Positions 1-7,391 of a DNA stretch of 64,000 nucleotides are shown here, one piece after another. The stretch is from NCBI GenBank assembly GCA_951813295.1, contig CATOTI010000001.1:1054001-1118000 (forward strand). The letters are read 5' to 3'. The translations under genes and the position numbers were made by a program. The notes under the pieces are model-generated. The model saw only the letters and a list, made by a program, of their open reading frames with translations. It searched no databases and was not told where the DNA came from. How positions within the stretch are numbered: the first letter of the stretch is position 1; the number at the start of each line of letters is the position of its first letter. The stretch comes from an uncultured Pseudomonadales bacterium (GTDB taxonomy: Bacteria > Pseudomonadota > Gammaproteobacteria > Pseudomonadales > Azotimanducaceae).

Positions 1-143
1 GCCCGACGATCAGGCCGGTGACGATCAATGCCGGCGAGCGGGCGGCCAACCTCGTTGTCACCAGCCTCGGCCGGATCACCGACAACTCCCGCGAGCCCCT
101 GCCGTCGTCTACAAGATCGGCAATGACAAACTCAGCGGCGCGC
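1..143. repeat. Dispersed repeat, copy 1 (partner at 40676-40822)
   Basis: These bases match 40676-40822 almost exactly, apart from a short insertion near the left end of the second copy. Identity stops abruptly after the shared ACTCAGCGGCGCGC, where copy 1 runs into a TA locus and copy 2 into another sequence. Such a sharp edge indicates a recombination joint. I do not recognise what the repeat once encoded. Confidence 0.85.
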
Positions 144-263
144 GGATCGATGCGTGATTTCTTCGTAGAACGGTTAAACGAGGATGACTGGACGGACTTT
201 GTGGAGTCTTCCGAGGCGTACCTCGAAAGCTACTCGCGGGGAGATCCGTTGGTCGTTGCGTAG
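18..263 (+). pseudogene. Chimeric ORF: repeat sequence fused to probable antitoxin C-terminus
   Basis: The first ~42 codons lie in the dispersed repeat. Only the last ~39 codons, beginning near MRDFFVERLNEDDW, are specific to this locus and acidic in character. The stop TAG overlaps the GTG start of the YafO-type toxin by one base, the position an antitoxin normally holds. I infer that this is the C-terminal stub of the cognate antitoxin, whose DNA-binding N-terminus was replaced at the joint near base 143. It is too short to assign to a family on its own. Confidence 0.45.
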
Positions 264-631
264 TGGTCCGTGTCGATCTCTCGGAAGCGATGCGGCGCGT
301 TTTGGGTGCCGAAACGCTTCGATCCGACTTTATCTCGTACAAAAGAGACGGCACGGTCCCTGATCGGTTTGGCCGCGACGCGCCGCTCAACGATCCCCCG
401 AGCGCGAAGCTCTCTGAAATCCAGCACATTCATTTGCGCCGGCGCTTCTCTAAATGGGAAGGAAAACGTCGGTACAATCGTACGAGTGATACTTGGCTGG
501 TCTACACGCAGGGGTTCACCGACCCGGAGTGCTACTACCTCATTGCCATCTTGAAGAACGACGCGCACGGGCGTGCGCGTAGAACACAACTGATGATGTC
601 ACTCATGCGTACCGCAACGATCACTAGTTGA
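263..631 (+). CDS. yafO: YafO-family type II toxin (ribosome-dependent mRNA interferase)
   Basis: The 122-residue product contains the YafO signatures: DFISYKRDGTVPDRFGRDA near residues 22-40, an HIHL segment, LVYTQG and LIAILKNDAHGRAR. E. coli YafO, of similar length, carries the same blocks in the same order. YafO enzymes cleave mRNA on the ribosome and inhibit growth. The start is GTG at 263, overlapping the preceding stop (TAGTG), which implies translational coupling with an antitoxin. The antitoxin is truncated here, so either the toxin is not expressed, it is inactive, or a homologue elsewhere protects the cell. No frameshift is visible in the toxin. Confidence 0.8.
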   Translation: MVRVDLSEAMRRVLGAETLRSDFISYKRDGTVPDRFGRDAPLNDPPSAKLSEIQHIHLRRRFSKWEGKRRYNRTSDTWLVYTQGFTDPECYYLIAILKNDAHGRARRTQLMMSLMRTATITS

Positions 632-766
632 TACTGTAAGTACATCCAGAACGATCGTTAGAGTTATAACCGAATCTGGTGTCTGAAAGAATTTGAAGTA
701 TGCGGCGTGCCTTGCTGAAATCGGTTTTGTCTAGAAATCGAAAGTAGCAAGAGGAGCACGCCACAC
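632..766 (+). promoter_or_regulatory. IS256-family left end and transposase leader
   Basis: The segment GTTATAACCGAATCTGGTGT near 664-684 recurs inverted at 23224-23243 upstream of another IS256 fragment, and its AATCTGGTGTCT core recurs at 28856, so it marks the terminal region of this IS. AGAGGAG at 750-756 is a good ribosome-binding site about a dozen bases upstream of the transposase ATG. Confidence 0.6.
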
Positions 767-1683
767 ATGGCAAAAGATACTGTGATTGATCTGGGTGTAC
801 CAGAGGGAATTGATCCACTGACAGAACTACTCAGATCGGGTGCGAAGCAGTTAATCGCCGAAGCGATCCAGGCAGAGCTGGATGAGTTGATGACAAAGTA
901 TGATGGTCAAAAAACAACTGACGGACGACGGCGCGTTGTCCGCAGTGGCCATCATCCCGAACGAGAGGTGATTACAGGGGTTGGCAAGGTCAGCGTCGAG
1001 GTGCCAAAGATCCGCAGCCGTGAAGGTACGCCAGAAAGCTTTCAATCTCTGGTTGTACCGCCCTACATCCGGCGGACGGCGACGCTGGACGCGGCGATCC
1101 CCTGGCTTTATTTGAAGGGTGTTTCGAGTGGCCAGATGCAGAGCGCACTGGAAGCTATTGTCGGACCCGAGGCTAAAGGGCTGTCGGCCAATGTCGTGGG
1201 GCGTTTGAAACGGCAATGGGAAGCTGAATACAAGCAATGGTGTACTCGAGCGGTGTCTGATGAATGGGTCTATATCTGGGCTGATGGCATCTACAGTGGT
1301 CTCAGAGGCGACGATGGCCGATTGTGCTGCCTGGTTATCATCGGCGTGAACAGCCGAGGCCAGAAGCACTTCCTGGCAATCGAAGATGGTGTCAGGGAGT
1401 CAAAACAGAGCTGGCGTGAGGTGTTGTTGTCTCTGAAACAACGGGGTCTGGACCAGCCCCCGAAGTTGGCAATTGGAGACGGTGCTCTGGGCTTCTGGGC
1501 CGCAGTGGAGGAAGTGTATCCAGAGACGGATGTTCAACGTTGCTGGATGCACAAGACCGGCAATGTGTTGAACTATCTGCCGAAGTCTGTCCAGGAGAAA
1601 GCGAAGCAGGGTCTGCATGATATCTGGATGGCAGAAGATCGAGCTGATGCAGAGAAGCAATGGAAGCGCTCATTCCTGCAAGA
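767..1683 (+). pseudogene. IS256-family (mutator-type) transposase, 3'-truncated
   Basis: The product begins with the usual PEGIDPLTELLRSGAKQLIAEAIQAEL helix region, here residues 12-38. It continues through the central block (VWIYADG-type VYIWADGIYSGLR, then GVNSRGQKHFLAIEDG) and IGDGALGFW, the DDE catalytic regions. IS256 transposases are usually about 400 residues or more. Homology ends near residue 305, exactly where the iterated junction motif at 1684 begins, although the reading frame stays open to 1789. The final catalytic glutamate region and the right IS end are missing, so the copy is inactive. A C-terminal piece of an IS256 element lies inverted at 28.9-29.2 kb. Confidence 0.85.
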
Positions 1684-1775
1684 TACCCGACCAATCCCGA
1701 GCAGATTCGGCAGACGCACCAGGGCCGAATGCGAAAAAGATAGGGCCACGACTGGCGAGAGGGTACCAATGAGAA
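1684..1775. repeat. Junction motif A (GCGCAA/CCAATC iterated repeat)
   Basis: TACCCGACCAATCCCGAGCA begins exactly where the IS256 gene breaks off. The next ~70 bases (GCAGACGCACCAGGGC and beyond) match the right side of motif C at 32001-32060. The type I-G cas operon begins just to the right. Relatives lie at 11095, 31967, 40251 and 53924. Confidence 0.7.
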
Positions 1776-1907
1776 ATCCGGCTGGATGATCGAGGATGAC
1801 AAGCTGAAGTGCAGCCGGGGCCGCGCGGTCCGTACAACAACGGATTTCAAACCGAGACACTTACGGGTGCTGCTGCGTCTACAGCGCGATTGTGGCACGC
1901 TCATCTG

Positions 1908-4373
1908 ATGCACGGGTATATGCATACGATTCCGCACTTCGAGGCAATCACGGGCTTCGAACCGTATCCGTGGCAGGTTCGCCTCTATCAGAAACTGCTA
2001 CGGGGAGACGTTCCCTTTGAACTGACTCTGCCGACAGGAACCGGCAAGACAAGCGCGGTACTCCTTTACCTTCTCGCGCTCGCCCAAGGTGCCGACCTGC
2101 CAAGACGTCTTGCCTACATCGTCGACCGACGCGCGATCGTTGATCAGACCGCCGAGCAACTGGACGACTGGGTCACGAGACTGGAGACGATCCCAGAGGT
2201 CGACACCCGAATCGATGCGCTTTCGGCATTTCCAAAGGTCGAACGTCTGGTGCCAATCGGGGTGCTCCGCGGTGGTTCAGTCGATACCGGACAATGGCGA
2301 ATCGATCCGGCCCGGCCAGCGGTCGTTATTGGAACGGTCGATATGATCGGGTCACGGCTATTGTTTTCTGGGTATAGCGACGGCCGCACCCGGCGCGCCT
2401 TGCACGCCGGACTGCTTGGATATGACACAACCGTGATCCTCGACGAGGCCCATCTATCCACGCCCATGGCGCATCTACTACGCGGCATCTACAACCTGCA
2501 GACGGCGTGCTGGCAGCCTCGGTTCCGTGTTCTAACCATGTCGGCGACCCCGGATTCCCCAATCAATCGGGGCGGGGTCTCGCCAGAGGACCATGCGCAT
2601 CCGACATTCCGAAAGCGCTTGGAAGCGAGGAAGGAACTCAGTCTCCATCACGCGGCAAAGGCAAAGAAGCGCGACCGACTCGTCGAACTGGCGTTAGCTT
2701 ACCAAATGGGGTCGATCCTGTGCTTCGTCCGTACTGTAAAGGATGCCGTCGGGCTAGAACGGAAACTAGCCGGTAAGGTCGGGGCTGATCGTGTTGCGCT
2801 TCTAACCGGCACACTGCGCGGCCAAGAGCGATCGGCGATTAGCGAGTCGCCAATCTGGCAACGGTTTCGGCCGCAACGCAACCGAGTCGACGACGAGTCG
2901 GTGTACTTGGTTGCCACAGCAGCTGGAGAGGTCGGTGTCGACCTAGACGCCGACCATGTCGTGATGGATCTCGCGCCGATCGACAGCGTTATTCAACGCA
3001 TCGGCAGAGTGAACCGAACGGGGGATTCCAACGGAGCCAATGTCCACATCGTCTACAACGATGCCGACGTTGAGGTGAAGAAACCCGCAAAGCCGAAGAC
3101 GTGGCGAGATCGGCTCAACACCGCCCATAGGCGAACACTGAAGCTCTTGAAGGGGCTAGCAGAGCTCTCGCCCCGCACCTTGATGTCGATTGATCCTGTA
3201 GCCCGGAAGGCCGCCTCAACGCCAAGCCCGCGAGTCGGACGCCTTGAGCGCGAGCGCGTCGATCTTCTCGCCGCGACATCAATGTCGTTGCGTGACGCCG
3301 GCGTCGCCGTGTTCCTTCGAGGCGACACTGACAATCCTGAACGGCCGGAGACCCAAGTCGTCTGGCGCAACGACATCGAAACGCTGATTGAGCAGAACGT
3401 GGCCGAATCCGCACTCGGCATCTTCCCGCCGTTGCCGCATGAGGTGTTGAAGGCGCCCGCCCACTACGTGGCGGCCGAGCTAGGCAAGATAGCCGAACGA
3501 ACGGCCGGCAAGTGTCTGCTCCGAGATCGAACGGGTTCACTGCATGCACGTCGTCTTAGCGAGCTTGACGACATCGACTTCGGGACGATCTTTTTGCCTG
3601 CTTGTCTTGGAGGACTTAGTCCTGCTGGGCTCTTCATAGGAAGCGAAAAGCGAGCCGTCGAAGACATCGCAGACAGTAACGAACGCGTCCGCTATCGGGA
3701 ACGTGACTCGTCGCCACCAGACTGGATCGACCAGGCGATCACACTTCGGATTCCTCTGCACGAACCTGACGACGAAACGGAGGACTGGCTGATCTATGCA
3801 CGGAGGCGGATAGGCGAAATGACGTTGGGGGCCGACAACGATGACGTGACACGGCTCGCTGCAAGCGCACAGACTCTCGAAGAGCACGGGACATCGGTCG
3901 GCGAGGCAGCTGGTGCTCTCGCGCGCAAAGTGGGTTTGTCGCCCGAACTCGTCGAAGCGGTTCAGACGGCAGGTCGTTACCACGATGTCGGGAAGTCACG
4001 GCGAGTCTGGCAACTCGCGGCAGGTAACCGGGGTAAACCGATGGCGAAGTCCAGATCGGGGGTTATGAACGCAGCATGGCTCGGCGGCTTTCGGCATGAA
4101 TTCGGGTCACTCGTTGATGCCACACAGGACGGATCTTCGAGTGAACTTACGTTGCACCTTATCGCGGCACATCACGGTCACGCGCGTCCAGGGTTCCCCA
4201 ACCCCCGGCAATGGGATCCGGAAATCCCTGAAACGGTGAACGCCCGTCTGGCCGACGAAGTGGAGCGTCGATTCGCAATTCTCCAGCAAACCTACGGTCC
4301 ATGGGCTCTTGCTTGGCTAGAGAGCCTCGTTAAGGCCGCAGACGCGTGGGTCTCTGCAGGTAACCGACCATGA
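1908..4373 (+). CDS. cas3: Cas3 helicase-nuclease, type I-G, C-terminal HD domain
   Basis: Superfamily 2 helicase that unwinds and degrades DNA recruited by the type I-G effector. Visible motifs are Walker A LPTGTGKTS (about 2027-2053), the DEAH box ILDEAHLS (about 2437) and motif VI QRIGRVNRTG. A C-terminal HD region follows, with GRYHDVGKS near 3978 and IAAHHGHARPGF near 4160. HD after helicase is the order typical of I-G rather than of most Cas3 proteins. The frame is open from 1809, but sequence there is joint debris. I prefer ATG 1908 (821 residues; ATG 1920 is an alternative). The stop overlaps csb3 as ATGA. The promoter may have been lost at the junction upstream. Confidence 0.9.
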   Translation: MHGYMHTIPHFEAITGFEPYPWQVRLYQKLLRGDVPFELTLPTGTGKTSAVLLYLLALAQGADLPRRLAYIVDRRAIVDQTAEQLDDWVTRLETIPEVDTRIDALSAFPKVERLVPIGVLRGGSVDTGQWRIDPARPAVVIGTVDMIGSRLLFSGYSDGRTRRALHAGLLGYDTTVILDEAHLSTPMAHLLRGIYNLQTACWQPRFRVLTMSATPDSPINRGGVSPEDHAHPTFRKRLEARKELSLHHAAKAKKRDRLVELALAYQMGSILCFVRTVKDAVGLERKLAGKVGADRVALLTGTLRGQERSAISESPIWQRFRPQRNRVDDESVYLVATAAGEVGVDLDADHVVMDLAPIDSVIQRIGRVNRTGDSNGANVHIVYNDADVEVKKPAKPKTWRDRLNTAHRRTLKLLKGLAELSPRTLMSIDPVARKAASTPSPRVGRLERERVDLLAATSMSLRDAGVAVFLRGDTDNPERPETQVVWRNDIETLIEQNVAESALGIFPPLPHEVLKAPAHYVAAELGKIAERTAGKCLLRDRTGSLHARRLSELDDIDFGTIFLPACLGGLSPAGLFIGSEKRAVEDIADSNERVRYRERDSSPPDWIDQAITLRIPLHEPDDETEDWLIYARRRIGEMTLGADNDDVTRLAASAQTLEEHGTSVGEAAGALARKVGLSPELVEAVQTAGRYHDVGKSRRVWQLAAGNRGKPMAKSRSGVMNAAWLGGFRHEFGSLVDATQDGSSSELTLHLIAAHHGHARPGFPNPRQWDPEIPETVNARLADEVERRFAILQQTYGPWALAWLESLVKAADAWVSAGNRP

Positions 4374-5011
4374 AGGTCACCGTTGATTCGAACAACCTCG
4401 GCGAGGTCCTCGCGTGCTGTGGGATCGCTTCGCTGGCCGCAAGAGCGGACCCCCTAGCGGAGTCCGGATTCGTCGGCGAAACGTTTGAAAGCGCCGATGT
4501 CGCAATGACGGACCTCGTCGAGTCCGCCAAACTAGAGATTGGCGGCATTCAGCTTGACTGGTGGGAACCGTGGGGGTTGAACCCGAACATGAAGCTATGG
4601 GCAGGCCAGCAAAGCGCGACGTCAGTACTGAAGAACCTCACCCACGCATGCAGCGCGGGCCAAAACGAGCCGTGGATCGATTTCACCGTACCCACAACCG
4701 GTCGGCTGGGCGTCGATCCATTGGGATCCTGGAACGCGTTGACGATCGGTTGGTCGCCCAACGAGCACAAGGCTGTCAAGATGCTCTGTCGACCTTTCGT
4801 GGAGCTACTCGCGTTCGTCGGCTTGCAGCACTTCTCGGTCGGCGGAAATCGTCACGAGGGGTTCACGTACGCGCTCTGGCGGCCGGTGGCGTTCCCCCTT
4901 GCACGGATTGCGTTTGCGGGGCACGGGCGTTTCGCGAGCGACAGGCATCTGGTTCACACCACCAAGTCCGGCAGCAACACGATTTTACTCTCGGGAAGGA
5001 AGGTTACATGA
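4370..5011 (+). CDS. csb3: Csb3-like type I-G/I-U effector subunit
   Basis: 213 residues. The N-terminus VDSNNLGEVLACCGIASLAARADP matches the pattern V-D-x-x-N-x-G-x-x-x-A-C-C-G seen at the start of Csb3 proteins of type I-U/I-G loci, and the central region contains GNRHEGFTYALWRP. Csb3 is thought to be a Cas8-type or accessory subunit of the effector. It is shorter than the family members I know of (about 280-310 residues), so it may be compact or C-terminally shortened. Start ATG 4370 overlaps the cas3 stop and its own stop overlaps csb1, so all four genes appear to be one translationally coupled operon. No csx17 gene is present. Confidence 0.7.
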   Translation: MKVTVDSNNLGEVLACCGIASLAARADPLAESGFVGETFESADVAMTDLVESAKLEIGGIQLDWWEPWGLNPNMKLWAGQQSATSVLKNLTHACSAGQNEPWIDFTVPTTGRLGVDPLGSWNALTIGWSPNEHKAVKMLCRPFVELLAFVGLQHFSVGGNRHEGFTYALWRPVAFPLARIAFAGHGRFASDRHLVHTTKSGSNTILLSGRKVT

Positions 5012-6024
5012 CGATCGACGACCTGCTCAGCCCCAACATGGTCGCGTTGCACTATCGCCAAAAACTTGAGCCGGTTGACGGTCGAGACCTGGCCATCTTC
5101 CCACCTACCTATCCTGCACCTTCGCAACAGGGAGCCAATCGGCATGACACCCCTTACGTGATCAATGAGTTGAGTGATGGTTCGCGCATCGTTTCTCTCG
5201 ACTCCGTACCGTCGCAAGCCAATCGGATGGAGGCGTGTTTCGCGTCAATCTACGCGGACTGCGTTCCGCGGGTAGGCGTCGAGGCCGGCGGGAAGACCGT
5301 GATGGTCACCCAACTCAGTCACCGCCTAGCCGACGCCGCGATACGCGCCACAGATCTCGAAGAAGACATCCGCTCCGCCTTCGAGGACTACGCCCAAGGC
5401 AACGCGGTGTCGGTGGCGAAAATTTGTCCGACGGCTTTGGTTTTCGGCGCTTGGGACTCACGCGATACACGAGTCAAGATCCCTCGACTGATCCGCTCTG
5501 AGATCGTTGCGCACGATGTCGATGTCCTCACCAGATCGGCTCAGTTCTCCAGGACGTTCAACCAGGAGGATCTCGGGCTCACAGACGGCGAGTGGAAGAA
5601 AGGTGCCGACGCAGGCTTTGCACCTACTCCTATCGTTGATGACCACGGCGGCGTGCGCGTCCGCGGAGACATCTTCCATTCGGCGGTCGTCCACCTTGGA
5701 GGTATCCGTCACCTTGAGCCAAAGGAGCTTAGTGCCTACGTGCTCGGGATCGCCCTCGTTGGGCTGATCTACGGGGCGAGAGACTACGCACTGCGTGCGG
5801 GTTGCTGGCTCGTCCCGGAGGGGGATGCAGAAACGCGCGTTGTGCTCCGCAACGGAGAACGATCAGAGGTCCTGATCGGTGACATTGACGAGTACCTAAG
5901 GGAGGCGGCGAACAAGGCTCGCGATGAACTTGGTATTCCTATCGGTGATCCGCCGCGGGTCGCGGCATTCGACGTCAAGCGAGCGAGACGCGCCCTGAAC
6001 AAGAAGAGCAAGGCCGAGGACTGA
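5008..6024 (+). CDS. csb1: Csb1 (Cas7-type backbone subunit), type I-G
   Basis: 338 residues, resembling the GSU0053/Csb1 family that forms the helical crRNA-binding backbone of the I-G effector. Recognisable stretches include IFPPTYP, SLDSVPSQANRMEACF, a CPTALVFGAWDSRDTRVKIPR block and RGDIFHSAVVHLGGIRHL. The start is ATG 5008, preceded by AGGAAGG and overlapping the csb3 stop. A longer upstream reading in this frame overlaps csb3 and has no family similarity, so it is rejected. The stop TGA overlaps the ATG of csb2 by one base. Confidence 0.88.
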   Translation: MTIDDLLSPNMVALHYRQKLEPVDGRDLAIFPPTYPAPSQQGANRHDTPYVINELSDGSRIVSLDSVPSQANRMEACFASIYADCVPRVGVEAGGKTVMVTQLSHRLADAAIRATDLEEDIRSAFEDYAQGNAVSVAKICPTALVFGAWDSRDTRVKIPRLIRSEIVAHDVDVLTRSAQFSRTFNQEDLGLTDGEWKKGADAGFAPTPIVDDHGGVRVRGDIFHSAVVHLGGIRHLEPKELSAYVLGIALVGLIYGARDYALRAGCWLVPEGDAETRVVLRNGERSEVLIGDIDEYLREAANKARDELGIPIGDPPRVAAFDVKRARRALNKKSKAED

Positions 6025-7391
6025 TGCTCCAGCTCACCGTGGAGTGGCTAGCTGGTACTTATCACGGAGCGGAGTGGCCGCCGTCCCCGCTTCGGGTTTT
6101 TCAGGCACTCCTCGCCAGTGCACGACGCTACCCCAGTGGGGAGCATAACTTCGACGTCATCCTTCAGGACCTTGAGCGCACGCCTCCGCCCGTGATTGTT
6201 GCACCCCTGCCGCGAGCTTTCGCTGCGGTACGAGCGGCGGTCCCCAACAACGATACCGACCGTGAGTACGAGCACCTCGCAAGAGGCGATGTATTAGGCG
6301 CCCGCAAGTTGCGTGACAAGCTGAAAGCCATTCGCGAACGGTCGGGACGCCTGGTAGATCAGCCTGTCCACTATCAGTGGGAATGCAATCCGTCGCCCGC
6401 ATGGGAAGCGTTGGCCGACCGTGTGACCTGCGTGGGTCAGGGCGTTGATCTCGCCTGGGCACGCCTCAATCCGACAACGCCAACCGGGTACTTGTTCGAG
6501 CCTCGTGGTGAATCGGGGGATCGCCTCCAAGTCCCGTATTCTGGCGTGCTCGATGTCCTCGAAACGCGTTACTCGAAATTTCGGCAAGCGATCGGGCGCA
6601 CGAGTGTCGTTGGCGTGGGCGAGCCCCGGCACGCGACACAGATCTACCGCTCGCCCGTTTCCCTGCCGAGGATTCGCTCCGCAGTCTTTCGACTAAGAAC
6701 ACTTGACGACCGGCCGATGGCGGCGAGCCGTGACAGAGGACTCGCAATCGCCGCGATGGTGCGGCACGCCATTCATGAAGCTGCAAAGCGTGCCGGGCTC
6801 GAGCAGGATCGCATCGCTGCGATCATGGGACACGGCGACGGCAAACAAAGGATCAACGCAATACCCGCGCCGAATGCTGGACACGCTTGGGCCGATGGAC
6901 GTATTCGACGGGTTTTCATTACCGCTAGCGACGCAATCCCAGAGTCCGATTGGAATGCCATTGTTCGTCGCCTTCGCGGTGCCGAACTGACTCCCCCTCA
7001 CGCGGCTCCTTGGGCGTTGCTAGCGGACGCGTCCGCAGACGACAGAGTCGCCGATGCGTTCGTGCACTCGTCGTGCCGATGGACATCGGTAACCCCGGTT
7101 GTACTACCCGGTTTCGACCATCGTCGCGGCAAACCACGCCCGCAACGCACAGCACGACGCCTCCTTCGACACGCGGGCATCCCACAGGCTGCTGTTCAAA
7201 GAGTTGTCCTTGAGCCGACAGGGCGCTTACCCGGAACCGGGCACGCGACGGACTACCCGGTTCCGCGGCACCTCGACCAATATCCACGGACCCACCTGAC
7301 GATCGAATTTCATGATCGAGTGCGTGGCCCCCTCGTTCTCGGCGCGGGCGTCGGGGTCGGATTGGGGCTGCTAGCGCCGTGCGAGCGCTGA
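6024..7391 (+). CDS. csb2: Csb2 (Cas5-Cas6 fusion), type I-G crRNA processing subunit
   Basis: 455 residues, GSU0054/Csb2 family. The N-terminal half begins LQLTVEWLAGTYHGAEWPPSP, as in Cas5-like Csb2 proteins. The C-terminal half ends in the glycine-rich VLGAGVGVGLGLL, a Cas6-type G-loop. In type I-G this single protein supplies both Cas5 and the pre-crRNA endonuclease. ATG 6024 shares a base with the csb1 stop. It is the last cas gene: no cas4-cas1 fusion or cas2 follows, and the CRISPR array begins about 180 bases downstream on the same side. Confidence 0.87.
   Translation: MLQLTVEWLAGTYHGAEWPPSPLRVFQALLASARRYPSGEHNFDVILQDLERTPPPVIVAPLPRAFAAVRAAVPNNDTDREYEHLARGDVLGARKLRDKLKAIRERSGRLVDQPVHYQWECNPSPAWEALADRVTCVGQGVDLAWARLNPTTPTGYLFEPRGESGDRLQVPYSGVLDVLETRYSKFRQAIGRTSVVGVGEPRHATQIYRSPVSLPRIRSAVFRLRTLDDRPMAASRDRGLAIAAMVRHAIHEAAKRAGLEQDRIAAIMGHGDGKQRINAIPAPNAGHAWADGRIRRVFITASDAIPESDWNAIVRRLRGAELTPPHAAPWALLADASADDRVADAFVHSSCRWTSVTPVVLPGFDHRRGKPRPQRTARRLLRHAGIPQAAVQRVVLEPTGRLPGTGHATDYPVPRHLDQYPRTHLTIEFHDRVRGPLVLGAGVGVGLGLLAPCER

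Noticed and set aside
4561..5007. 5' extension of csb1
   Set aside because: The frame overlaps csb3 completely and lacks Csb1 similarity; ATG 5008 with a good ribosome-binding site and ATGA coupling is the true start.
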